DNA from: Bacteroidales bacterium
GTDB taxonomy: Bacteria > Bacteroidota > Bacteroidia > Bacteroidales > WCHB1-69
Assembly (NCBI GenBank): GCA_017651425.1
Contig: JAGCCZ010000040.1
Location: 1-43,727 of the forward strand
Length of the DNA: 43,727 bases
Direction: 5' to 3'
A program made the translations under genes and the position numbers. Shown piece after piece: positions 34,790 through 42,980 of the stretch. Below the pieces are notes generated by a model that was given only the letters and a program-made list of their open reading frames with translations, searched no databases and was not told where the DNA came from. Within the stretch, counting starts at the first letter, position 1; each line of letters begins with the position of its first letter.

Positions 34790-36985
34790 CTATTGGACCG
34801 TGGTGATGCTGTAGGAGGATCCCACGGTGAAAGTCTTGGTGCTGCCGCCGGAGTAGGTGGCGCCTGAGTAGTAGTTGTGGAAGTCGGTGCCGCCGCTGAT
34901 GGTGCCGCCGTATTTGAGGGTGTAGGAGCCTTGGGTGAGTTCGGGGCTGCTGAAGGTGAGCACGGCATTGGAACTGCCGCCACCACCGGGCCAGCCGCCG
35001 CCACCGCCGCTGATGGTGGGCACATGGAAGGTGAGGATGACGGCATTGTCGCTGTTGCGGACAATCTGGATGTCACGGTTGCTGGCGCCCGTGTATTTGA
35101 GCGAATGCTGCGTGCAGGCACTGGCCGTGGGAGAGCTGAACATGTTGCCCGAAGGTCCCGTGCCCACAATGACGCCGCCAGTGATGGCGAAGGTGTTGTT
35201 GTCGCAGTCGAAAGCCTCTTCGGGAGTCTTGACCGCCGAAGCAATGGTGAAGCCGCCGTTGATGCGCAACTGCCCGTTGCAGTCAATGCCGTCGTTGTTG
35301 TTGGAAGCCGCATAGATGGTGCCGCCGTTGATGACGAGCTGCGAGCTGGCGTTCATGGCATCGTCATAGTTGGAGATGAGTGTCAGCAGGCTGCCGTTGA
35401 TGGTCAGGACGGTTTTGCTCTCCAAGCATTCGCCGCCCTCGGTGTTTTGCGTGCAGTTAACGGTGACGATGCCGCTGTTGACGGTCAATGCACCGTCGGC
35501 CTTGATACCCTTGGGGTTGCAGTAGTCGGAGCCGCCACCGCCCGGAGGCCAGCCGCCACCGCCGCCGGAGGTCACAGTGAAATGCGCACCTGAGGTGGTC
35601 ACGTTGATCACAAGCAGGGAGTCGTTGGCATCGGGTTCCCCGATGGTGATGGTGCCTTTGCTGTTGATGCCTTTGCCGCCATTGCCGGTGCTGGTGCAGG
35701 TGATGTGCCCGCCTGTCAAGTTGATGCTCAGGTCGCCCTTGATGCAGCTGCAGGAGTAGGCGTCCTTGGTGGAGCCGCTGACCGTGTAGGCCGCGCCAGC
35801 ACCCGCCGTGGTGACGGTCACCTCGCCGCCGGTGATGTTGACGGTGCTATCGGCGGAGATGCCCCTGCCGCCGCCGTTGCTGGCGGGCAATGTGATGTCT
35901 ATGACACCCCCATTGACGGTGATGTCACCGTTGCTTACCATTGCGGAGCAGTAGGAGGGATTGTTGCCGGAGGTGGTGCTCTCCAGCACCGTGGTGCCTG
36001 AGGAGGTGATGTGGATGGTGCCCCCGTTGATGGTGGTGCCCATGCCGCTCTTCATCCCTTTGCTTTGGTTGCCGCTGTTGTAGATGGTGATGGTGCCGTT
36101 GTTGACGGTGATGGTGCTGTCGCACTTCATGGCTTTGGCATCGGCTGCGGTGCTGTGAATGACGATTTCACCGCCATTGACCTCTATGAAGCCATCGTCT
36201 CCGTCAATGCCGTCGTCGCCGGAAGTGACCTCCACCGTGCCGCCGTTCATGATGAACCAGTCGCAGTGGATGCCGTCGGCCACGGCGGAGGCGACCACGA
36301 TGTTGCCGCTGTTGACCTGCACATAGTCGTCGCTGTGGATGCCGTTGCGCACGGCACCGTTCACAGTCAGGGTGCCGCCGCCGTTGAAGACGAGCTGGCT
36401 CTTGCTCTGCAGGGCTGCCTTCTTGGTGTTGCCGGAACCGTCGTTGAGGTGGTTCTGACTGCCATTGGCCAGCACCACTGTGACGGCTTTGTCCACTAAC
36501 ACGTCAATGGCGGGACCTGCATCATTGGTGATGGAGACGCCCTCCAAGGAGAGTGTGAACCGCTTGTCGGGCGTGATGCACAGGGAACCGTCGCCTGTGC
36601 TGCCCGAGATGTGGTAAACCACGTCCTGAATGCCGGCCGTGGAAAGCACCGTCACGTCAGCGCCGGCCGTGGTGATGTTGATACCCGAGGCGGCCAGCGG
36701 ATTGATGACGGAAACCGTGTTGCCGTTGTAGGTGATGTATATGTCACGCGATGCCATCAGTGTGTCGCTGCTGAAGGTGATGCTGTCCATGACAGCTATG
36801 TTGAAAATCCTGTAGTCGTTGCTGCAGGAGAAGATGGAACTGCCATTATGGAAATGGATGCTGTCGATGTCCGTGATGGCCTTCTCGAACACGACATTGC
36901 CCCCGTTATAAAGATGCAGGAGCTCTTGCGCCCACGAGGTGCAAAACAGGCAGACAGAGAGGATGGTCAAAGCGACTTTCTTCAT
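34790..36985 (-). CDS. Beta-helix carbohydrate-binding protein (Cthe_2159/DUF4353-like)
   Basis: 731 residues with a signal peptide (MKKVALTILSVCLFCTSWAQ). Residues 21-75 carry a short Bacteroidota module with two IDSI-F type motifs (ITDIDSIHF, IAVMDSITF). From about 80 to 610 the chain is made of short repeats (GGTVEVTSGDDGIDGDDG, INGGTIYAASNNNDGIDCNG). This is the pattern of the right-handed beta-helix, calcium- and polysaccharide-binding family typified by Cthe_2159. Two Gly-rich insertions, GGGGGWPPGGGGS (474-486) and GGGGGWPGGGGSS (660-672), interrupt it. No T9SS signal is seen at the end. Its ATG overlaps the stop of the preceding small T9SS gene (ATGA), so they are translationally coupled. 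Confidence 0.8.
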   Translation of the reverse strand: MKKVALTILSVCLFCTSWAQELLHLYNGGNVVFEKAITDIDSIHFHNGSSIFSCSNDYRIFNIAVMDSITFSSDTLMASRDIYITYNGNTVSVINPLAASGINITTAGADVTVLSTAGIQDVVYHISGSTGDGSLCITPDKRFTLSLEGVSITNDAGPAIDVLVDKAVTVVLANGSQNHLNDGSGNTKKAALQSKSQLVFNGGGTLTVNGAVRNGIHSDDYVQVNSGNIVVASAVADGIHCDWFIMNGGTVEVTSGDDGIDGDDGFIEVNGGEIVIHSTAADAKAMKCDSTITVNNGTITIYNSGNQSKGMKSGMGTTINGGTIHITSSGTTVLESTTSGNNPSYCSAMVSNGDITVNGGVIDITLPASNGGGRGISADSTVNITGGEVTVTTAGAGAAYTVSGSTKDAYSCSCIKGDLSINLTGGHITCTSTGNGGKGINSKGTITIGEPDANDSLLVINVTTSGAHFTVTSGGGGGWPPGGGGSDYCNPKGIKADGALTVNSGIVTVNCTQNTEGGECLESKTVLTINGSLLTLISNYDDAMNASSQLVINGGTIYAASNNNDGIDCNGQLRINGGFTIASAVKTPEEAFDCDNNTFAITGGVIVGTGPSGNMFSSPTASACTQHSLKYTGASNRDIQIVRNSDNAVILTFHVPTISGGGGGWPGGGGSSNAVLTFSSPELTQGSYTLKYGGTISGGTDFHNYYSGATYSGGSTKTFTVGSSYSITTVQ

Positions 36986-37464
36986 AACTTCGTTATTTTA
37001 AAAGTTTTGTCATTCACTTTGACCAGATACAGCCCCCTTGGCAAGGTGTGTATGTCAACAGACTCGTCATTACGACAGATCCCTTTCAATACCATTCTGC
37101 CATCGGAGGAAAAAATCTGATAGTGGTTGAGATCGTTGTCTTGGGAGAAGATTTTCAAAAAGGAGGATGCCGGATTGGGATAAAGCTTGTATCCTGCGGC
37201 TTCGATCTCTTGGGTTCCGGCAATGTAGGCGAAGGTCAATTTTTGGATGGACGATACCGGGATAGAGTAGGGGAGATTCAATCCGTCTTCGATAAAAAGA
37301 TAGTCGTTTTGGAAATAGAGCTTGCCATTGTCGGCAATTTCGAAGGATTGGGTGCCACCACCGTGGAGACGAACGTCCACGATGGTGGTCTGCGCTCTGC
37401 AAAAAGGCACGATAAGCGCCCAAAACGTGAGGATGAATAGGATAACTTTTATGTTTTTCAGCAT
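36982..37464 (-). CDS. Small secreted protein with T9SS type A signal
   Basis: 160 residues. A signal peptide (LKNIKVILFILTFWALIV, cleavage near CRAQ) precedes a compact module, VRLHGGGTQSFEIAD to VSSIQKLTFA. This module shows the same G..F.I..I.-L/I-TF pattern as the N-terminus of the downstream beta-helix protein. Residues 92-160 form a T9SS type A sorting domain (YKLYPNPASSFLKI, YQIFSSDGRMV, LPRGLYLVKV). The protein is thus little more than an N-terminal module plus an export signal. Its stop overlaps the start of the beta-helix gene by four bases. A TACATTTG box lies about 90 bases upstream. Confidence 0.8.
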   Translation of the reverse strand: MLKNIKVILFILTFWALIVPFCRAQTTIVDVRLHGGGTQSFEIADNGKLYFQNDYLFIEDGLNLPYSIPVSSIQKLTFAYIAGTQEIEAAGYKLYPNPASSFLKIFSQDNDLNHYQIFSSDGRMVLKGICRNDESVDIHTLPRGLYLVKVNDKTFKITKL

Positions 37465-37556
37465 GGTTCGGCTTCAATAAATTCAATAAAAATCACCTGC
37501 ATGATAGAAAACGCTACTTTACAACATCTATTACATGCATGATAATAAAAAGCCTG

Positions 37557-37564
37557 CAAATGTA
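37557..37564 (-). promoter_or_regulatory. Promoter -7 box of the envelope-protein operon
   Basis: The minus strand reads TACATTTG followed by CAGG, matching TAnnTTTG, about 90 bases before the ATG at 37464. Genes 37464 to 28968 follow on the same strand with gaps of 39 bases or less. Confidence 0.5.
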
Positions 37565-37688
37565 CATAAATTATGAATACACACGGATAGAGGAAGCTGC
37601 TATGCATACGATGTCCTTTTGCGGGACTTCGACTTGGCAGAATTCAAGACGGTTGCGCCTCATGAAAAGCTGTTGAAAAAGTTAGAAC

Positions 37689-38219
37689 TCATCTCGTAAG
37701 ATAGGATTTCCAAAAGGAAATATCCTTGTCTTTTTGCCCCCTGGTCCATGCATCAACTTGATTGGGCAGATACGCTATCAATTCTATCGCATTCATCTGT
37801 GTTATACTGTAAAGCATAATGTTAACTTGCCATGAATATTGATCTTCGTTCATCAATGCCACTAACTCTGGAATGTACTTTTTCGCATCAGGTTGGAAAC
37901 AAAACTCTTGAATAATAGTGTCATTGACAAAAATGTAATATGTTATCCTCCAACCACTTGCTGAAGAATCGACGAGTGAAGGCATACTGACAGAAAAGGT
38001 GAAGTCTTCTGGAGAATACGATTTAACACGATTGATTATTGTTGAAAAATCATATTGATAAGGGGAAAACTCATCTGTGGCTTGTTGGCAGTTCGCCTGA
38101 GAAGACATCCCGAATAATGTAATGAACAAAAGAACAATCCAAATATTTTCAACAAATTTGGATGCATTTACATCTTTGGAACACGGCGTGTTTTGTGGAG
38201 ATTTGGCGATAGGTTTCAT
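37689..38219 (-). CDS. Secreted protein, paralogue of 42997-43491
   Basis: 176 residues, family not recognised. A hydrophobic stretch (IWIVLLFITLFGM) ending in SSQANCQQ looks like a signal peptide behind a long polar N-terminus. The mature part aligns closely with the gene at the other end of the island: both share YSPEDFTFSVS, then PSL, Y-FV-DT-I, QPDA, IP-LV-L, DQY-WQVNI-LY-IT and KDKDI. It is the last gene of the RHS island, 68 bases after the gene at 38288. Its ATG carries the same upstream sequence (CTTCGCGCCATG) as two of the RHS modules. An immunity or accessory role is inference from position only. Confidence 0.65.
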   Translation of the reverse strand: MKPIAKSPQNTPCSKDVNASKFVENIWIVLLFITLFGMSSQANCQQATDEFSPYQYDFSTIINRVKSYSPEDFTFSVSMPSLVDSSASGWRITYYIFVNDTIIQEFCFQPDAKKYIPELVALMNEDQYSWQVNIMLYSITQMNAIELIAYLPNQVDAWTRGQKDKDISFWKSYLTR

Positions 38220-38287
38220 GGCGCGAAGATAGTTTCTTTTTCGGTTTGGGGAAGATGATTTGGGGTAACTTTTGAGAAAAAAAACAG

Positions 38288-38893
38288 TTAATCAATCTTG
38301 ACTGGATATATAATCCGATTGTTCTTCATTTGCAATCCGCAAAGTTTTAAGATTGTCTTTAGTTCTCTGAGTTCTGATCTGTTTAATTGCAAATTTTCAA
38401 GTTGATATAGCGTCCACCCTGTTTCTGCCTTTTGTATTGAAGATGACCGAATAATGAAAACCTCCTCCACCGCGGCCATTGGGCAAGGGAAAAAAGCAAT
38501 TCGAATAAAAGCTCTTTTTAATCGATCCTTCTCATTGACTAAGTCATTGCTGGTATATGAAACAATGCTATCGTTAGTGAACTCTATCTTTCCGTGATAT
38601 GACTCCATTAATGGGAACCAGCGATTATTCTTTTGAGTAAAGTGAATGTGGGTTTTAATACAGTTCATTTGACTGTCAAATGATACTATGCGAATATCGC
38701 AAATTTTATATGGGATGTTTTTCTCGTGATTAGATGCAATAAAATCATCACGGACATTTTTGCTTTTAGTACTTTCACAAAATTTGATATGATAATAGTC
38801 GTTAGCTATTATCCCATTTTGAGCAAATGTGTGTCGGATTTTTAGTGTCAACAATATCAACAATAATAGTGCAAATAGAAAATGGTTCTTCAT
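38288..38893 (-). CDS. Secreted protein next to RHS module 1 (candidate immunity)
   Basis: 201 residues. It has a clear signal peptide (FLFALLLLILLTLKI, cleavage near HTFAQN) and no domain I recognise. The mature part is mixed alpha/beta with WTLYQLENLQLNRSELREL near the end. It begins 10 bases after the stop of RHS module 1, the usual position of an immunity gene behind a toxin. A signal peptide would place it in the periplasm or outside. That would fit neutralising a toxin acting there, or blocking it on export. AT-rich and with no counterpart behind the other modules. Confidence 0.55.
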   Translation of the reverse strand: MKNHFLFALLLLILLTLKIRHTFAQNGIIANDYYHIKFCESTKSKNVRDDFIASNHEKNIPYKICDIRIVSFDSQMNCIKTHIHFTQKNNRWFPLMESYHGKIEFTNDSIVSYTSNDLVNEKDRLKRAFIRIAFFPCPMAAVEEVFIIRSSSIQKAETGWTLYQLENLQLNRSELRELKTILKLCGLQMKNNRIIYPVKID

Positions 38894-38903
38894 AATACAA
38901 CGG

Positions 38904-39812
38904 TCAGTTACTAACGGTTCTTGGCTTGCACATTAGAGGGCCCTTCATATCTTCAAATTCTTCAAAAGAATCAGGATAGGCCTCTTGCATAATCTTCTTT
39001 GTCGCAAATTTGTCAAATGAAATTATCCCATCCTTTCTATAAGGGTATTTACCTTCATCATCTTTAATATCTCTCAACCACTTTTCGGTGAAGACGGGGT
39101 AGTCGTTTAGCGGTAACGAAAATTGATTGTAATAAAATTGGGACTTATAAGCATCTATTTCATCATAAATATCCACGTATGCTCCGAATCCGCCTTCATA
39201 TTCTTCGAAAACGACTTTCCCGCTCAAAAATTGTCCGCAATGAGTGACTTCATGGACAAAATTGGCAGTATTTACATATCCGATTCTGAACAAATACATC
39301 ATGTCACGGTTAGGATCTCTTGTTAGCTGTGTATATCCGGTAGTTCCTTCGCTTTTTGGTAATAGGGCGAACGTCCAATTACGATTGCTTTCCATCTGAT
39401 CCATTACAGACAAAGTCATGAAAAGGCCCATAATACTTTTCTTGATATAAGAAGGGTTGTCCTCTTCGGTGTTCGTCACAACTTGAAATATTCGATCAAC
39501 GATTGTCTCTGTAATCTGCTGTTTTTGTTTATTCCAGTTATCATTCGATTCAGGATCTATTGTTCTCCCTCTCGGATCCGCAAACCACACCGGGTTCCCC
39601 GCGAAGCACGCATACGGACTTTCGTTCTCCTTGAACACGGGGTCCAAGTTCCATCTTCTGCCCAACCTCGTGTCGTACTGCCAGAATTCAGCGGTCAAAC
39701 TCACCCCTTCCCCAAGCACCTCATTATCAGCCTCCTGCCCGTTGAAGAAGTACCGATATCCCCCCATAGCGGGACGGGAGAATTTTGGCGGGTATGTGAT
39801 GGTGTGGTTCAT
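38904..39812 (-). CDS. Orphan RHS-core module 1 with HExxH peptidase-like C-terminus
   Basis: 302 residues from the ATG at 39812. Residues 18-81 are an RHS-repeat-associated core: GYRYFFNGQEADNEVLGEG, DTRLGRRWNLDPVF, and YACFAGNPVWFADPRG, ending in the DPxG motif that marks the toxin junction. From 82 the sequence is unique to this copy. It carries FVHEVTHCGQFLSG (HExxH at 187-191) and a downstream DEIDAYKSQ (Glu218). That is the zincin/gluzincin arrangement seen in predicted peptidase toxins of polymorphic toxin systems. It has no signal peptide and none of the long YD repeats, so it is an orphan tip module. The upstream TTG-initiated extension is not used in this call. An immunity candidate follows after 10 bases. 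Confidence 0.75.
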   Translation of the reverse strand: MNHTITYPPKFSRPAMGGYRYFFNGQEADNEVLGEGVSLTAEFWQYDTRLGRRWNLDPVFKENESPYACFAGNPVWFADPRGRTIDPESNDNWNKQKQQITETIVDRIFQVVTNTEEDNPSYIKKSIMGLFMTLSVMDQMESNRNWTFALLPKSEGTTGYTQLTRDPNRDMMYLFRIGYVNTANFVHEVTHCGQFLSGKVVFEEYEGGFGAYVDIYDEIDAYKSQFYYNQFSLPLNDYPVFTEKWLRDIKDDEGKYPYRKDGIISFDKFATKKIMQEAYPDSFEEFEDMKGPLMCKPRTVSN

Positions 39813-39823
39813 GGCGCGAAGAT
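39568..39823. repeat. RHS-core repeat, copy 1
   Basis: About 255 bases covering the start of RHS module 1. Nearly identical to 41187-41437; the right-hand 110 bases or so also match 42880-42991. The homology ends abruptly after the DPRG codons on one side and at the CTTCGCGCC sequence before the ATG on the other. Confidence 0.8.
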
Positions 39824-39894
39824 AAGTTTTTTTGGGGTTGGATAACAATTAAGATGTGTTTTTTGACGACAACGAGGACAACGAGGAACAACAG

Positions 39895-40509
39895 TTATTT
39901 GTAATCATACGCCTCAATCTCAAACGTAAAAGTATTTTTCCCCTCAGGCAAATTGTAGAAATGCACCATCACCTCGGGCGTTTGCTGAATGTTTCTTGCT
40001 TTCAAATCCTTTTTGTATAATCTGATGATATCGTTGACGCATTGTTTCGCTTCTGTTTTCGCACGTGTCGGTTTCCATACAAGAATGGCAATGCGATGGA
40101 ACCCGCGCTTGTTGCTTGAAAAAAAGGAGGCAATTTGCTTTTTCTGACGGTTGTTTAGTTTCGACCGGTGAGAGCTGAGCGCGAGTTTGTCAATAGTCTC
40201 CATGTTTTCTAATCGAACCGTGTTACAGCCCGACATCTCATTGGCATCATACTGTTTTTGGAAAAAGTAATAATTTCTGTCCGTCACCTGCATAATAAAA
40301 GAATAAGACGTGTCGGCCTTATGACGAAAACATTTGGAACTGTCTAAATTAAAAACAGCCCCTGTGTTGTCCAGCACCAGCATTTCAGAAGGTGTTACTT
40401 CTGCTCCAAATTTGTCAAAAAAGCAGAAACAGAACTTCTGTTCAGCACTGCTTTGCCCAATACAGAATATGGGTAACAACAAATATAAAATTAACGTAGT
40501 CAGTCTCAT
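39895..40509 (-). CDS. Secreted protein next to RHS module 2 (candidate immunity)
   Basis: 204 residues. Signal peptide (LTTLILYLLLPIFCIGQSS), then an unfamiliar domain with FCFCFFDKFGAEVTPSEMLV, FIMQVTDRNYYFF and a C-terminal half rich in Lys (KLNNRQKKQIASFF, WKPTRAKTEAKQCVNDIIRL). It starts 4 bases after the stop of RHS module 2, consistent with an immunity or pro-domain-like inhibitor for the predicted metzincin. That role is inferred from position. No similarity to the other two candidate immunity proteins was noticed. Confidence 0.55.
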   Translation of the reverse strand: MRLTTLILYLLLPIFCIGQSSAEQKFCFCFFDKFGAEVTPSEMLVLDNTGAVFNLDSSKCFRHKADTSYSFIMQVTDRNYYFFQKQYDANEMSGCNTVRLENMETIDKLALSSHRSKLNNRQKKQIASFFSSNKRGFHRIAILVWKPTRAKTEAKQCVNDIIRLYKKDLKARNIQQTPEVMVHFYNLPEGKNTFTFEIEAYDYK

Positions 40510-40513
40510 GGTT

Positions 40514-41431
40514 TTAATAATCTAGATAGATACCTCGTAGCAAAATATGAAACTGTTTCGGATTGTTAATGTCCAGTCCCAATTTATGGACAGGCCAGTT
40601 AGTCCCCAACGTCTGATTGGCAATGACACGTTCTTTGATGTAATTATAGTTTTGCAAAATAATAGGAATCAAAGCCTCGTAATGAATTTGATTGATTTCT
40701 TGTCCCGCAAGTGCTCCTCTTGACATCACGTCGCGTTCGAATCCTTTTTGATAATACGTATCTTTAAATCCCAGATTGTGGAAAGATTCATGGAGTACAG
40801 CATCAGCCGAAGTCGCATAAGAATATGCTGTGTTGCCGCCCCTTTGTCCTTGCCCTAAATAGCCGACTTTTCCACCTCCCTCAAGCACACCTACTTGAAG
40901 AAAATTGTCACCTTCCTGATACCCTTCTATTGATCGAAGATCGGCATAATCCATATTCTCAATGTCCATGTCTGCAAGTTCTTGACGAACCTCCCATGTG
41001 ATATTCAGCCTGATATTGTATGTTTTTCCATCAATCACAACAGAAGTAGATGTATTTAACTTGGCAAACTGTTCTTTCGCATTTTTTACGGCTATTTCTG
41101 CACCTTTGCCATAAACGAAGAATTTTGTTTCAACAACAATGTCTCCTCCATTTTCAGTCTCAGTATAAGTAACGCGTCCATCCTTTCCTCTCGGATCCGC
41201 AAACCACACTGGGTTACCCGCAAAGCACGCATACGGACTTTCGTTCTCCTTGAACACGGGGTCCACGTTCCATCTTCTGCCCAACCTCGTGTCGTACTGC
41301 CAGAATTCAGCGGTCAAACTCACCCCTTCCCCAAGCACCTCATTATCAGCCTCCTGCCCGTTGAAGAAGTACCGATATCCCCCCATAGCGGGAAGAAGGA
41401 ATTTTGGCGGGTATGTGGCGGTGTGGTTCAT
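40514..41431 (-). CDS. Orphan RHS-core module 2 with metzincin-like C-terminus
   Basis: 305 residues. The first 82 are almost the same as module 1 (GGYRYFFNGQEADNEVLGEG to NPVWFADPRG). After DPRG comes a unique domain with SADAVLHESFHNLGFKD, a metzincin-type zinc site HExxHxxGxxD at 214-224. DVMSRGA (234-240) follows ten residues on, matching the Met-turn of that clan. The gene is therefore predicted to encode a zinc peptidase tip domain on an RHS core. It has no signal peptide and no long YD-repeat shell. It starts at its own ATG, about 130 bases after the gene at 41560, and its immunity candidate begins 4 bases after its stop. Confidence 0.78.
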   Translation of the reverse strand: MNHTATYPPKFLLPAMGGYRYFFNGQEADNEVLGEGVSLTAEFWQYDTRLGRRWNVDPVFKENESPYACFAGNPVWFADPRGKDGRVTYTETENGGDIVVETKFFVYGKGAEIAVKNAKEQFAKLNTSTSVVIDGKTYNIRLNITWEVRQELADMDIENMDYADLRSIEGYQEGDNFLQVGVLEGGGKVGYLGQGQRGGNTAYSYATSADAVLHESFHNLGFKDTYYQKGFERDVMSRGALAGQEINQIHYEALIPIILQNYNYIKERVIANQTLGTNWPVHKLGLDINNPKQFHILLRGIYLDY

Positions 41432-41437
41432 GGCGTT
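41187..41437. repeat. RHS-core repeat, copy 2
   Basis: About 250 bases nearly identical to copy 1 at 39568-39823, differing at a handful of positions. It encodes the shared N-terminal RHS part of module 2. Homology to copy 1 fades a few bases past the ATG, where this copy reads GGCGTTAATGG instead of GGCGCGAAGAT. Confidence 0.8.
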
Positions 41438-41559
41438 AATGGTGCAAAGATTGGATTTTTTGGGTTCGTGTGATGATGAAGTTGTGGTTTGGCGACAACG
41501 GGGAGTAATTTAGGACAATGATCAGAAGCAATTGAAAAATTCAGGCATACAATCAAATA

Positions 41560-42075
41560 CTATTTCTGTTTCTTAAGTTTTATGTCTTTCATATACACCT
41601 CATTCTCCGCCTCGTACCCAGCAGGTAGTGTGTCATGCAAAACAAATGTGGGAACCACGATGACCTTTTCTCCATAAATACCAGACGTGGGATACTTGTA
41701 TCGAATTATTGATAACAGAGAATCCTCGCTATACTGCAAAACCTCCACCTTGTAAACCCAATCTTGCTCATGAAAATCCGACATAAAATAATCCTTATTC
41801 TTATTATGGAACAAAGACTCAGGAGTATAGTAATAAGCTAACATCCAATACGCCTTCTCAATACACTTGACTTGTTTCCCTTTGCTGTATAATCTATATG
41901 GTCGTATGGTGTCACCGTTCCAATTGTAGCAGTATTTCACCTCAATGGCTTTACGCTTGAACCATTCTTTGTCAATAGCGATTCCAACAATGGGACCGAC
42001 AACAAATGTACCGATTAGGAAAAACAGCAGCATCGGGACAGGGTGTTTTTTTATTATTATGTCTGTAGGCCACAT
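41560..42075 (-). CDS. Membrane-anchored protein next to RHS module 3 (candidate immunity)
   Basis: 171 residues with one N-terminal hydrophobic helix (MLLFFLIGTFVVGPIVGIAI, about 15-34) flanked by KK. It probably remains as an inner-membrane anchor with the rest in the periplasm. The remainder (KYCYNWNGDTIRPYRLYSKG, YWMLAYYYTPESLF) is not recognised. It begins 5 bases after the stop of RHS module 3. By position it is the partner of that module, but no function is known. Confidence 0.55.
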   Translation of the reverse strand: MWPTDIIIKKHPVPMLLFFLIGTFVVGPIVGIAIDKEWFKRKAIEVKYCYNWNGDTIRPYRLYSKGKQVKCIEKAYWMLAYYYTPESLFHNKNKDYFMSDFHEQDWVYKVEVLQYSEDSLLSIIRYKYPTSGIYGEKVIVVPTFVLHDTLPAGYEAENEVYMKDIKLKKQK

Positions 42076-42080
42076 ATTTA

Positions 42081-42980
42081 TTATGATTTGTTGTCCTTCA
42101 CTTCCTGTTGATAATCCTCACTTTCCCATTGAGGATTGGTTGGAGTACCAACATTATTCATTTTAATGGATGTTTTAATTTCAAATTTTTTGAAAGGATG
42201 AAGCCAATTCCCATGCTGTGTGTATTTTAGATAATTCTTCCCATCAACTTGGTATACATCTAAATCAGGATTTAGGTCATCATATTCTAATCCTTTATTA
42301 TTAATTAGCTTTCGCAGACGGGTCTGTTCTTCGTATGTTATAGAAAATGATGACTTTATTTTGGTCTCGGTAGTAGTAGCCACCGCACCAATTCCAACAC
42401 CCACACTTGCACCAAAATACCAATCCTGATCCCTTGCTTCAACGGATCCTCTACAAATTGGTGCTAAATCCAAAGATGTAATGCTACCATTTGAAAATGC
42501 TTGACTAAAAGTCTTGGCGCCGAAGTCAATACCATAGTGTTTCTTTACACCAACAAGTAATAATCCCCCAACGGATTCCTTGTCTGAAATTTCAAATGTG
42601 GAATAATAGTGAAAAAATGTAATCCCAAAAGCATCATAGGCTCTTCCTTCGCCTCGTGCATAATTCCATCCATATTGTGCGATACCACCAGCACTATTAA
42701 ATTCTTTCGTGCTGAACACAACTTCCAGCCCTTCCAACTCCATCCCGTCCACAACCCTGTTCTCCGCAAACGCATACACACTGTTCCACGGGAACTTCCC
42801 CGCCAGCGGGTCCACGCTCCAGAACCTCCCGATACGCGTGTCGTGCATGCGGTACTCAAAGGCGTGCAAAGCCCCTTCTCCAAACACCTCATTATCAGCC
42901 TCCTGTCCGTTGAAGAAGTACCGATAACCCCCCATAGCGGGACGGGAGAATTTTGGCGGGTATGTGATGGTGTGGTTCAT
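42081..42980 (-). CDS. Orphan RHS-core module 3, C-terminus unknown
   Basis: 299 residues from the ATG at 42980. The first 36 residues match modules 1 and 2. Then it switches to a different RHS-core variant, HDTRIGRFWSVDPLAGKFPW and YAFAENRVVDGMELEG, a form common in Bacteroidota RHS proteins. From about 85 the chain is unique: no HExxH or other catalytic signature, but a Gly-rich hydrophobic stretch (YFGASVGVGIGAVA, 188-201) that might insert in membranes. Function unknown. The TTG-initiated extension to 43073 overlaps the preceding gene and is not used. Its partner gene starts 5 bases downstream. Confidence 0.65.
   Translation of the reverse strand: MNHTITYPPKFSRPAMGGYRYFFNGQEADNEVFGEGALHAFEYRMHDTRIGRFWSVDPLAGKFPWNSVYAFAENRVVDGMELEGLEVVFSTKEFNSAGGIAQYGWNYARGEGRAYDAFGITFFHYYSTFEISDKESVGGLLLVGVKKHYGIDFGAKTFSQAFSNGSITSLDLAPICRGSVEARDQDWYFGASVGVGIGAVATTTETKIKSSFSITYEEQTRLRKLINNKGLEYDDLNPDLDVYQVDGKNYLKYTQHGNWLHPFKKFEIKTSIKMNNVGTPTNPQWESEDYQQEVKDNKS

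Noticed and set aside
37565..37680. A 30-codon minus-strand ATG frame (MRRNRLEFCQVEVPQKDIVC...)
   Set aside because: It has an open start and a somewhat protein-like look, but it is too short and unrecognised to support as a gene; it may be debris upstream of the envelope operon.
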